From contig JBEDUN010000076.1 of NCBI GenBank assembly GCA_040414675.1, positions 1-19,713 on the forward strand: a stretch of DNA of 19,713 bases. Reading direction: 5' to 3'. The position numbers were made by a program, and so were the translations under genes. Below are positions 1 to 6,881 of the stretch, one piece after another; within the stretch, counting starts at the first letter, position 1; each line of letters opens with the position of its first letter. The notes below the pieces were generated by a model. The model made no database searches. It was not told the DNA's origin and was given only the letters and a program-made list of their open reading frames with translations. This DNA comes from JARBAU01 sp040414675. GTDB taxonomy: Archaea > Thermoproteota > Nitrososphaeria > Nitrososphaerales > Nitrososphaeraceae.

Positions 1-28
1 TTTTATTAGATGTTGTGCGATTTGTCAT
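1..28 (-). CDS. Start of a small secreted-protein gene, cut by the left edge (partial)
   Basis: Only the first nine codons are present, reading MTNRTTSNK on the minus strand from an ATG at 26-28. The call rests on two comparisons. The right-edge gene at 19439 starts MTNRTSCSE with nearly the same nucleotides, and the 83-aa gene at 2077 starts MTDRT. All three carry the same 58-nt upstream element ending 36-38 nt before the ATG. The remainder lies outside the window, so its product can only be inferred as another short exported protein of this family. Confidence 0.6.
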
Positions 29-54
29 TTTATCGAGCTATATAGAATAACACA

Positions 55-124
55 AAATATTTGTGTGTTTGAAACCATTAGTAAGCTATATTTGTATTTA
101 GCTATGATAGCAGATTCTTATCAT
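55..124 (-). promoter_or_regulatory. Conserved upstream element, copy A, with AT-rich promoter box
   Basis: On the minus strand a 58-nt block (124 down to 67) precedes the partial gene at 28. It matches the block upstream of the 83-aa gene at 50 of 58 positions and the block upstream of the 19439 gene at 47 of 58, with no gaps (hand count). Shared stretches include AGCTTACTAATGG and TTTCAAAC. A TATA-like AAATATTT follows about 27-34 nt before the ATG. The block lies upstream of the likely TATA/BRE, which suggests a regulator site or a recently duplicated promoter. Confidence 0.65.
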
Positions 125-662
125 AATCCTGTTATAGCAAAAAACATAGTGATTTATTAGTGTTAATTCTACGTGTATATCCCACAATCTGCATTCGGTA
201 TTCATATAAGAGCATTATGGGCATCATTGTATTACACTTCTAAAATATTTCAAGTCTTCAAATTTTCTCTTTCTCAAAAAAAGACATCGATGCTTTAAAT
301 TTAAGAATAACTAGCCTTGCAATCATCAAATACAGTAAACTTAACAAATCTAAGTGATATTGTATACATTGCTTTGCTAGGTTAGGAGAGTAAAAATACT
401 GCTTCTATACTCATTGGTAACTTCCTGTACTATTTCATAGTGATATATGATGCATGTAGGAAACTTGAGCATACGATATTTTAAAGTCTATTCAGACCTG
501 TAAAAGCCTTAACGTGATAAAATAGAGAAAAGATACCATAAGAGATAATAAGCAGTATCATTAATGGTAATTATTTAGTATTTAATACAGCATTAATTTT
601 CTGGTAGTATAAATAAGATTTCTCGAATAGCCCTAAATGGTATATTTAATCTTCCAAATCAA
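125..662. other. AT-rich intergenic region between divergent secreted-protein genes
   Basis: No ORF with coding character, RNA gene or strong hairpin was recognised here. The left part continues the upstream flank of element A, but similarity to copy B fades after about position 135. The right part leads into the promoter of the 249-aa gene. Confidence 0.4.
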
Positions 663-663
663 G

Positions 664-672
664 ATATAATAA
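664..672 (+). promoter_or_regulatory. TATA box of the 249-aa secreted protein
   Basis: ATATAATAA is centred about 26 nt before the ATG at 694. This is the spacing expected for an archaeal leaderless transcript. An ATG at 683 is out of frame and is not used. Confidence 0.55.
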
Positions 673-693
673 AAACTAAGTAATGTATCAGTT

Positions 694-1443
694 ATGAAGA
701 ACCCTGTAGCTATAGTAAGTCTAGTATGTATTTTATTGTCCAGTGGATTAGTAAGTAGCGGACTTTTCCCGTTACAACAAAGCTTTGCTTATATTTCTCC
801 AATGCAAATTGACGAAGTATTACACATACTTCATCACAATCAGGGAGACCAGGGAGATAGCGGAGATAGTGGAAGCAGTGGCGGTACAGGAAGCGGAGAT
901 AGTGGAAGCAGTGGCGGTACAGGAAACGATGACCCCATCATTGATCAAAATGCAAGTTGTATAACTGTAGGTGGTAACTCCCCAATTACTGATTCATGTA
1001 ATAGTAATGCTGTTGCTAATAGCTCTAATTCTGGCGGTAATGTCGGATCGGGTTCAGGCAATGGCGCTAATGGACAAAGTGTTAAACAAGCCCCAACATG
1101 TATTTCTGTAGGAGGCAACTCTCCCATAACAGGTTCCTGTGCTAATTCTGCTGTCGCCAATAGCTCTAATTCTGGCGGTAATGTCGGATCGGGTTCAGGC
1201 AATGGCGCTCATGGACAAAGTGTTAGACAAGCCCCAGTATGTATGTCGATAGGTGGCAATTCGCCAATAACAAACTCTTGCGCAAATGGGGGGACAGTTA
1301 TGAACATCAACACAGGAGGCTCAGTTCATTCCAATAGTGGTACACCTGCCCCTTTCAGAACTGGTGCAACTCACTCCAATAGTGGTACACCTGCCCCTTT
1401 CAATGGTGGCACTGACAAGATACCCATGCCCACTTTTTCTTAA
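694..1443 (+). CDS. Secreted Gly/Ser/Asn-rich repeat protein with Cys-loop motifs
   Basis: No known family is recognised. Residues 1-32 form a signal peptide (hydrophobic core, then QSFAY). A linker at about 50-78 contains SGDSGSSGGTG twice. The body is built of 47-residue units, two complete and one degenerate, each starting with C-x5-N-S-P-I-x2-S-C followed by an Asn/Ser/Gly-rich stretch. Near the C terminus HSNSGTPAPF occurs twice, 15 residues apart. The only cysteines I see are the six in these motifs, so a 12-residue disulfide loop per unit is plausible. There is no membrane anchor, so it is probably released or matrix-associated. The same Cys motif occurs once in the 83-aa protein encoded nearby on the other strand. 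A role in extracellular matrix or surface contact is inference only. The TATA box at 664-672 supports this start. Confidence 0.8.
   Translation: MKNPVAIVSLVCILLSSGLVSSGLFPLQQSFAYISPMQIDEVLHILHHNQGDQGDSGDSGSSGGTGSGDSGSSGGTGNDDPIIDQNASCITVGGNSPITDSCNSNAVANSSNSGGNVGSGSGNGANGQSVKQAPTCISVGGNSPITGSCANSAVANSSNSGGNVGSGSGNGAHGQSVRQAPVCMSIGGNSPITNSCANGGTVMNINTGGSVHSNSGTPAPFRTGATHSNSGTPAPFNGGTDKIPMPTFS
859..924 (+). repeat. 33-bp tandem repeat, two exact copies
   Basis: Positions 859-891 and 892-924 are identical and encode SGDSGSSGGTG in frame. The sequence resembles the 30-bp Gly-rich repeat of the right-edge gene, sharing the GGCGGTACAGGA core. Confidence 0.85.
958..1326 (+). repeat. 141-bp in-frame repeat encoding 47-residue Cys-loop units
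   Basis: The units begin at the Cys codons at 958, 1099 and 1240, exactly 141 bp apart. A 48-nt stretch (1021-1068 and 1162-1209) is identical in the first two units, which points to recent duplication. The third unit keeps the Cys motif but its Gly/Asn/Ser half has diverged. Confidence 0.85.
1327..1416 (+). repeat. 45-bp tandem repeat near the gene's 3' end
   Basis: Copies starting at 1327 and 1372 encode HSNSGTPAPF followed by a variable five residues. Nearly 30 nt are identical between the copies, with one difference in the first codon. Confidence 0.75.
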
Positions 1444-1825
1444 TTTATCTAATGCCTACAACTCAATTTACAAATTTGCTTAGTAAATAATGTTCAAGAG
1501 GAAGCACTGTGATTATTCCAAAATCTAAGTGAACCTACTTTACTTTAAGCGGACGATCATGTTGTTTATGGGTTTATAAAATAAATACAATTGAAATAAT
1601 TTTAAAAGCCCGATGATCAAATCGCTACAAAATTAATTCTGTTGTCTGTGACCATCCTAGCACGATAAGAGGACCAAATCTAATTCTTATTCACCAATTT
1701 GTGATAAACATCAATCAATTTATAGTCTAAAGACTAATTGCAGCTGTATCCACAAATGTTCGACTAGACAGGTGTTTAAAAAAAGAAAGAATTCGGGTTA
1801 TGTTTATCCTTTTGATATTTTCTTT
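1444..1825. other. Convergent intergenic region with a possible minus-strand terminator
   Basis: No gene is seen between the convergent 249-aa and 83-aa genes. A run of seven A at 1778-1784 reads as T7 on the minus strand, about 42 nt past the end of the 83-aa gene, and fits an archaeal oligo-T terminator. A short palindrome, TAGTCT AA AGACTA, lies at 1723-1736. Its role is unknown. Confidence 0.35.
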
Positions 1826-2077
1826 CTACTTAGTGTTTTGTTCTGGGTCTCCAGGATGTGAAACAGATTCTCTAACGGAATCGTTACACGAGTGAAGTAT
1901 TGGCGTATTCTTAGCTTTAAAATGACAGCTATGTGACTGAGTAGTCCTTATCACCGATGAGGTATTTTCTGCAGCAGCAGATTGAGCCATCACAGCCGAT
2001 ATCATGCCTCCTACTACTAATATAGTGGCAAAAACTCCAAATGATAGGAAAGTTTTGTTTATTGTACGATCTGTCAT
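1826..2077 (-). CDS. Small secreted protein with one Cys-loop motif (83 aa)
   Basis: Function is unknown. The N terminus MTDRT and hydrophobic segment (about 10-32, ending AQSAAAE) form a signal peptide. Its pattern resembles the signal peptide of the right-edge Gly-rich protein, with FATILVVGG here and IATMLVVAA there. The mature part is about 50 residues, hydrophilic, with exactly two cysteines in C-x5-N-T-P-I-x2-S-C. That is the same 14-residue pattern found three times in the 249-aa protein. It lacks the Gly/Ser repeats of the other members. The upstream region carries copy B of the conserved 58-nt element, which supports the ATG at 2077 and shared regulation with the two edge genes. Confidence 0.7.
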   Translation of the reverse strand: MTDRTINKTFLSFGVFATILVVGGMISAVMAQSAAAENTSSVIRTTQSHSCHFKAKNTPILHSCNDSVRESVSHPGDPEQNTK

Positions 2078-2102
2078 GTCACTAACTAATTACAATAATA
2101 CA

Positions 2103-2171
2103 GATATTTCTATGTTTGAAAAATTTAGTCAGCTATATTCGTATTAATCTATGATAGCAGATTCTTGTCAT
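2103..2171 (-). promoter_or_regulatory. Conserved upstream element, copy B, with AT-rich promoter box
   Basis: The 58-nt block runs from 2171 down to 2114 on the minus strand and ends 36 nt before the ATG, the same distance as copy C. It shares with copy A an unbroken run including AGAATCTGCTATCATAG. A TATA-like GAAATATC follows at 2103-2110, about 29 nt before the ATG. It is oriented towards the 83-aa gene. The plus-strand creatininase gene 200 nt away is a less likely target. Confidence 0.65.
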
Positions 2172-2379
2172 AATCCGATCATAGGAAATAGTACTGTAAT
2201 ATTCATATGGGATAAAAGCAAATATGTTATGTATTAATTATTTTTCTATATTGAATTTATTGATAGGGATCAAATTATACGTTGAATTAAACCAATACTT
2301 GTAGTATATATCTGTTAGGATAGATGAATCACCGAATTGTGTTTCCCAATTTTCATAAGCTGGTAGCAGAGATATTATC

Positions 2380-3183
2380 ATGATGAAAAAGACAGATGTT
2401 GCCCACAATCATATACACAGTAGATTACTTGAAGAGATGAACGCTAGGCATATTAGAAATGAATTGAAAACTGATACAATCGCCCTGCTTGTGTTTGGTG
2501 CATGTGAGAACCATGGGGATCATATGCCGTTTGGTTCAGACTTTATTTTTCCCATGGAACTGGCAAAAAGAGTAGCAACAAAATCCATAAAAAAGAATAT
2601 AATTATTCTGCCTGCGATTCCATATGGCGTAAGCTTACATCACAATAAATTTCAAATGACGATGAGTTTAGAATCTCATACGCTTGAGATGATTATTGAA
2701 GATCTTTTTAACAGTATAGTTAGAAACGGAATAAAGAGAATTCTTGTAATAAATGGACATGATGGAAATATCGCACCAATCGAGTCTGCTGCAAGGATCA
2801 TAAAGGATAAGAATTCCGAAGTAGTGATTGCCTGCTTGGAAGCATGGTGGGTTTTAGTAGGGGAAATTACTAATAATTTATTCGAAGTATGGCGTGGACT
2901 TGGTCATGGAGGCGAGGCAGAGACTTCCGCGATGCTCGCTGTTAGACCCGACTTGGTCAACATGAATAAAGCGCCGATTCAGGTGATTCCAAAATTTCCA
3001 AGCGACAATGTAAGGATCTATTGGAAATTCGATGAGTTGACTAACACTGGCGCAACTGGAGCTCCAAGAAAAGCAACAGTTCACAAAGGAATTCAAGCGC
3101 TAAACTCTCTTGAAAATGTTCTGCTCGAGTTTATCAATAGTATGGACAAAACAGATTGGAAATACGGCTTGTCACTGAAATAA
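2380..3183 (+). CDS. Creatininase-family metal-dependent amidohydrolase
   Basis: The protein matches the creatininase superfamily, which includes creatinine amidohydrolases, the archaeal formamide hydrolase ArfB of flavin/F420 synthesis, and MftE-like peptidases. Visible metal-ligand motifs are E43-N-H45 with D54 eleven residues after E43 (E-x-H-G-x-H-x-P-x-G-x-D pattern), H127 in NGHDGN, and the HGGEAETS segment at 176-183 supplying glutamate. The length of 267 aa is normal for the family and there is no signal peptide, so it is cytosolic. The exact substrate cannot be read from the sequence. A role in riboflavin/F420 synthesis would be reasonable for an archaeon but is inference. Two adjacent ATGs (2380 and 2383) are possible starts. 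It appears monocistronic: the neighbouring PAC2 gene is convergent. Confidence 0.85.
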   Translation: MMKKTDVAHNHIHSRLLEEMNARHIRNELKTDTIALLVFGACENHGDHMPFGSDFIFPMELAKRVATKSIKKNIIILPAIPYGVSLHHNKFQMTMSLESHTLEMIIEDLFNSIVRNGIKRILVINGHDGNIAPIESAARIIKDKNSEVVIACLEAWWVLVGEITNNLFEVWRGLGHGGEAETSAMLAVRPDLVNMNKAPIQVIPKFPSDNVRIYWKFDELTNTGATGAPRKATVHKGIQALNSLENVLLEFINSMDKTDWKYGLSLK

Positions 3184-3268
3184 AATTAGGAGAACCGAGG
3201 TATCAAATTGATGATTGGAATTAGTCTGATTGATATTATGGAAGCCCGCTAATCATATGATATATCTA

Positions 3269-3274
3269 TTTTTT
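3269..3274 (+). terminator. Oligo-T terminator candidate after the creatininase gene
   Basis: A T6 run is followed by a second T-rich stretch, about 85 nt past the stop codon. No strong stem is evident, which is normal for archaeal oligo-T termination. Weakly supported. Confidence 0.3.
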
Positions 3275-3494
3275 CATGGATTTTTAAAAATTCATTCTGA
3301 CTGAAATTTGCTTGATGCAAACCTATAAAACAGCTCGATCAGTTGGTCCTAGTAGATTTTACAGATGTCTTCAAAATCATTATTAATGGTATTCATTGCT
3401 GCTTCACCCGACTGAGATATAACAAGTTAGGTAGTTTTACGACCTACTCATTATTGTTATTAAAAACAACGGAAAATTTTTACACATTTTTACA

Positions 3495-4343
3495 TTATGC
3501 AATGTATGAAGTCCGTCTGTGTTCATCTCTTACATTTTTCATTCTAGTTTCGATTAGCTGTGCCTCGATCATCAATGACTCGATATCACATGATAGATTT
3601 GGAACGATCTTGCTCACAGCCTCTGACACTGCAGCAGCAGCTCGAAAGTCTGGTATGTCAGGTAGTGCGTTAACTAAAAACACGATAACATCAAGATTTG
3701 TCAATGCTCCTTCATTCAATAGAATTGCTGGAATTCCCGTAATGGTTCCGCTACGTAAATGTGAAAAATATCTACCGTGCCCAGCAATTAATTGAGCAGC
3801 AGAATCAGTGCTAGTTACAGCGTAGCTATCTGTAGGAAGAGGGTAAGGTGCAGTAGATTCTAATAGGCCATTTTGATTATTTTTGATAGAATCATCTTTA
3901 TTCTGTGATTCATTGCCTCTTAATTTGTCATCTTGAGGAGTAGCCAAAGAAGGCGTCAATTGAATACCTTGAGCACTTATGATTAACTTACAGTCATTTT
4001 CCCTTGTCCACTCAAGAATTGCATTAGCTACATCCCTCTGTAGCATCTTGTCTATATTTATATCTGATACAAAGAATGCTACTTTCAGATTTTCATTAAC
4101 ATAAATTCGAATAGGATATTGGGGAACATAATTGGTTACAACGGACAAAGGTGGAAATTCTGGTGAATCCAGAAAGGCTACAAGCTCTGTTCCTGTAGAC
4201 CGTATTAAACATTCTGATGCAATAGCATTAACCAAACCAGTGCTGCTTGGAAGACCATCTAAAACTGTTCCGCCACTGAGATTTATTTTCTTGTTATCAC
4301 CATCTTTTCTTTTCAGTTTTTTGATCTCTATAGATGATGTCAA
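3495..4343 (-). CDS. PAC2-family protein (archaeal proteasome-assembly-chaperone homologue)
   Basis: The protein resembles the PAC2/PbaA family, found across archaea and homologous to eukaryotic proteasome assembly chaperone 2. Family features are an N-terminal strand with GLPSSTGLVNAIASECLI (about 31-48), the LVAFLDSPEFPPLSVV segment (about 54-69), PIRIYVNENLKVAFFVSD, and a C-terminal half with GHGRYFSHLRSGTITGIPAILLNEG. A hydrophilic, Asn/Asp/Lys-rich insert lies at about 138-165. It is cytosolic, with no signal or TM segment. Family members are proposed to assist 20S proteasome assembly or bind other partners; the partner here is unknown. The start is TTG, the only usual start codon after the upstream in-frame stop. 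A TATA box about 28 nt before it supports a leaderless TTG start. Confidence 0.8.
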   Translation of the reverse strand: MTSSIEIKKLKRKDGDNKKINLSGGTVLDGLPSSTGLVNAIASECLIRSTGTELVAFLDSPEFPPLSVVTNYVPQYPIRIYVNENLKVAFFVSDINIDKMLQRDVANAILEWTRENDCKLIISAQGIQLTPSLATPQDDKLRGNESQNKDDSIKNNQNGLLESTAPYPLPTDSYAVTSTDSAAQLIAGHGRYFSHLRSGTITGIPAILLNEGALTNLDVIVFLVNALPDIPDFRAAAAVSEAVSKIVPNLSCDIESLMIEAQLIETRMKNVRDEHRRTSYIA

Positions 4344-4368
4344 TTGAGCTTACTTACCTTCGAAGACA

Positions 4369-4376
4369 TATAATTG
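4369..4376 (-). promoter_or_regulatory. TATA box of the PAC2 gene
   Basis: AATTATAT on the minus strand is centred about 29 nt before the TTG at 4343. This places transcription at or next to the start codon. Confidence 0.5.
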
Positions 4377-4462
4377 TTATATTCGAATTTTTACGCTACT
4401 CATTACTAGTTTCAATAATGGTTTGACGTTTAATATATTAAATATGTCTGAGGATTAACACG

Positions 4463-4476
4463 GGTTACTAGTAACC
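4463..4476. promoter_or_regulatory. Perfect 14-bp palindrome (possible operator)
   Basis: GGTTACTAGTAACC is a perfect palindrome followed by an A7 run. It lies about 90 nt upstream of the PAC2 TATA box, in a roughly 320-nt gap that holds no other recognisable feature. It may be a repressor or activator site, or chance in AT-rich DNA. Confidence 0.3.
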
Positions 4477-4664
4477 GATTAAAAAAATTTGAATCGTTCT
4501 GTTGTCAGATTTTATAAGGAAAAGCATGTCTTGGTAACTTCTTATGTTGATATTAGTTTCCACCTCCAATTGATAATATCATTTTATTAGAAAACTACTT
4601 ATGCTCAGATTGGCTAGCACAATTCAGAAAAATTAGCATTACCTTCTGGAATTACAGATGCAGC

Positions 4665-5315
4665 CTACCTTTTAATTTTCATTACTACTACTACCAACGC
4701 CCCTACACCAACTATAATTATTACAATCCCAATAATCATAGTTGGACTAAGAAAAGTACCCGCTACCTGAACTGGAATATTTATTGGAAATGATGCGAGA
4801 GCAACAGCAGATGTGTTTGATCTTACTGCAGCTATGACTTGGTATGTGCCGTAGTCTGGAAATATATACCTCAACGAAAAGGCTCCATTTGGAGCGGTAA
4901 TGTTATTATACTTAAAAGTTCTTTCTTGTCCACTGCTATTGCTTGTTATACTAACATGGGCTGTTAAATCTTTTAAATTATTACCTCCGGTCATGTTTCG
5001 TACAATGAATCTTAGATTGGTTGGAGAATCTACTATGGGCTTAGATGGAGAATACGCCACGTTTATACTAATGCCACTAGTTTTATCTGTCCACATCTGA
5101 GTAACATTATCTGCATTTATGCTACTGGAATTGCCACTACTCTGAGCATATGCATTATGCCAACATTGGTTGCAAGGATTGTTCTCATAACCTGATTGCG
5201 ATAGGAAGAATATGGCGGATAACGAAGATAATATAAGGATTGAAACTACAGATAATATTTTAAGGTAGAAATCAAATAGTTTGCGAATACTAAGCATGAT
5301 ATAATTGTAACCCAA
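4665..5315 (-). CDS. Membrane-anchored surface protein, beta-sandwich-like domain (paralogue 1 of 3)
   Basis: No named family is recognised. An N-terminal hydrophobic segment (about 17-40) is followed by C48-N-Q-C51 and AYAQ, then a Ser/Asn linker. A domain of about 110 residues (73-182) carries Ig-like strand patterns, including KPIVDSPTNLRFIV and IFPDYGTYQV. A C-terminal TM helix (about 191-212) ends KIKR. Several N-x-S/T sequons suggest glycosylation, so the domain faces outside. The architecture and motifs are shared with the proteins at 12702 and 18341. It resembles in outline small extracytoplasmic Ig-like domains such as YtkA/CopC types, but no clear metal-ligand set is visible. The start is uncertain: TTG at 5315 fits a TATA box at 5337-5344 (leaderless), whereas ATG at 5297 would have a leader of about 17 nt. 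Confidence 0.75.
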   Translation of the reverse strand: MGYNYIMLSIRKLFDFYLKILSVVSILILSSLSAIFFLSQSGYENNPCNQCWHNAYAQSSGNSSSINADNVTQMWTDKTSGISINVAYSPSKPIVDSPTNLRFIVRNMTGGNNLKDLTAHVSITSNSSGQERTFKYNNITAPNGAFSLRYIFPDYGTYQVIAAVRSNTSAVALASFPINIPVQVAGTFLSPTMIIGIVIIIVGVGALVVVVMKIKR

Positions 5316-5336
5316 GCTTGATACCCTTCCAATATC

Positions 5337-5344
5337 AATATAAA
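5337..5344 (-). promoter_or_regulatory. TATA box of the surface-protein gene
   Basis: TTTATATT on the minus strand is centred about 26 nt before the TTG at 5315. It fits a leaderless TTG start, or a short leader to the ATG at 5297. Confidence 0.45.
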
Positions 5345-5603
5345 TTTAATTTATTATTTTGCAGATTTATTTTTTTGGTTGCAGCAGTTCCTATCTTTTT
5401 TGGCCAGTTATTGATTTTGATTGACATTGTCTTTTCATACAAGAATAAGATTGTCCTGCATATTACTAATACACAGAGAGAAGCGGTAGTAATACCGTTA
5501 TGAAATGTACTTGGCATCTCTTCTCTGTCTGTGTTGATGATTGTCCATCTCCCTATTGATATGATGTGTAACTAGGTTATCTTGATATATTATTATAATT
5601 TAT

Positions 5604-5624
5604 GGTACATTTGACGAATATACC
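5604..5624. promoter_or_regulatory. 21-bp palindrome, copy 1 (probable operator)
   Basis: On the minus strand GGTA and TACC arms flank ATTCG T CAAAT, giving a near-perfect palindrome. The same 21-bp site occurs at 14631-14651 with two differences. In both copies ATAAAT follows directly on the minus strand, resembling a TATA box just downstream of an operator. The nearest downstream gene on that strand starts at 5315, which would imply a leader of about 260 nt or a missing small gene. Confidence 0.5.
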
Positions 5625-5926
5625 AATCCTTAGATTCGATTATTTGGACCGTAGGAATTTACGGTTGGTTTTGATCTATTTGTATTGTGATTCTGAGGTT
5701 TGGTTAAATTTTCATGCTGTAAATAAGGCACTTGATCGAATTTCCGTAATCTCGTGGTTCTATATCACAATTTGAGCCGAGACTAGAGTAATCAGGAGAT
5801 TGCTAATAGTATACCTCGGAACAGACTGAAAACATGAGGTTGTATATGTGTGACATGGCCAGTTTGTAACGAGCCTATAGTAGTGGATTGATATGTATGC
5901 CAAATGGATTTTTAATTAAATGAAGA

Positions 5927-5949
5927 TCGATGGATTCGATGGATTCGAT
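5927..5949. repeat. Short 9-bp tandem repeat
   Basis: TCGATGGAT occurs twice, followed by TCGAT, in non-coding DNA upstream of the CHRD gene. Function, if any, is unknown. Confidence 0.5.
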
Positions 5950-6120
5950 TTCCGATAAAATTCAATTAGATGAGTAAGACATCGCAGAAATCTAAATCTA
6001 GTTAACGTAACTTGGATAAGAGAATATTCCATGTAGACTGCGTAGTTGATATCTTTATTCAGTAGCAAAGTGTCCGACTGCGCAAATACATATTGTAAAA
6101 ACCTACATAGACGACTAATT

Positions 6121-6128
6121 TTTTTATA
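6121..6128 (+). promoter_or_regulatory. TATA-like box of the CHRD gene
   Basis: TTTTTATA is centred about 27 nt before the TTG at 6151. It supports that codon as a leaderless start for the broken CHRD gene. Confidence 0.4.
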
Positions 6129-6150
6129 GAAGAATTGCGTTAGGCAACTA

Positions 6151-6658
6151 TTGCATTATGTAGATCCATTGCGAACTATTGCATTTTCGAGTCCTACATT
6201 CATTTTAGCCACTATGTTGATACTCGGTATTTTTGTTGCTTCAACAAATGGAATATCAGACAAATTTGTTTTCGCACAAAATGCACAAAATAGATTTACA
6301 GCTGCACTTTCTGGCAAGAATGAGATTCCCCCCGATTAACACAAGTGCAAGTGGGATTGCTCAGTTTCAACTCAGTGCAGATGGTAAGCAGTTGACTTAT
6401 GAACTAAACGTAAAGGACATAAATGACTTTATGATGGCCCATATACATAAAGGTAAACCAGGAGAGGTTGAACAGCCTATAGCCATGTTAACTTTGGGTA
6501 AGGCCGTGATTACGCCTAATGATTTACAGGGACCCTTGATCGGAGAACAATTGTCAGATCTTATCAAGATTCTAGATAAAGGTGACACGTATGTCAATGT
6601 CCATACCCAGCAGAATCAGAACGGTGAAATCCGAGGACAAGTAATAGAATCAAAATAA
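6151..6658 (+). pseudogene. Secreted CHRD-domain protein, frameshifted in a C6 run
   Basis: The reading frame from TTG at 6151 gives a signal peptide (to about VFAQ) and the start of a CHRD domain, NRFTAALSGKNEIPP, then hits TAA at 6337. The domain continues in the next frame, with NTSASGIAQFQLSADGK, LTYELNVKDI, MAHIHKGKPGE and NVHTQQNQNGEIRGQV, to the stop at 6658. Removing one base from the six C at 6328-6333 restores a continuous protein of about 168 aa with the family's normal junction (EIPP then INTSASG). CHRD domains are extracellular beta-structured domains named from chordin and common in secreted microbial proteins. The cause could be real inactivation, an on/off slippage tract, or a sequencing error. 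The downstream frame has no obvious signal peptide or start of its own. Confidence 0.85.
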
Positions 6659-6881
6659 CAACTCACCAACTATTTGCTATCTCACAAGCGCGTTATTAGT
6701 CTGATTGATGCTTTCGAAATCAAAAGAGCTTGTAATAATTATAACTCGATAGTCTGACTGCATTGCTACAAGCAATCTATCCTAACAAATCAAAAGTGTT
6801 ACTGAAATATTATAAAATTATGAATAAATACGATGTAGGGACAAGATAGTAAATCTGATAGAAACAATAAAAATAAATCTC

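Larger units (their letters stand above)
5345..6120. other. Long intergenic region, mostly featureless
   Basis: It contains a 21-bp palindrome at 5604-5624 and a short 9-bp repeat at 5927-5949, both listed separately. A 60-codon minus-strand frame (5335-5517) with one hydrophobic stretch lies downstream of the palindrome, but I do not support it as a gene. The rest shows no coding character, RNA gene or clear hairpin. The region may hold remains of a lost gene. Confidence 0.35.

Noticed and set aside
1..693. RNA gene in the left intergenic region
   Set aside because: No tRNA-like cloverleaf, box C/D or strong hairpin could be found by eye. The conserved part is better explained as an upstream element facing the left-edge gene.
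945..1202. 85-codon open frame on the minus strand inside the 249-aa gene
   Set aside because: It is antisense to the coding repeats and repeats with the same period. It has no start context and no protein features of its own.
3343..3795. 150-codon open frame on the plus strand overlapping the PAC2 gene
   Set aside because: It is antisense to the conserved PAC2 C-terminal half, begins at a TTG and shows no recognisable domain.
5318..5517. Two overlapping open frames of about 60 codons on opposite strands
   Set aside because: Both are short and one starts at TTG. Their hydrophobic stretches come from AT-rich DNA, and neither has a TATA box at the usual distance. The minus-strand one (5335-5517) lies downstream of the 21-bp palindrome, so it is not wholly excluded.
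6151..6658. Programmed ribosomal frameshift in the CHRD gene
   Set aside because: A C6 run with no known slippery heptamer or downstream structure gives no support. Mutation, slippage or read error is simpler.
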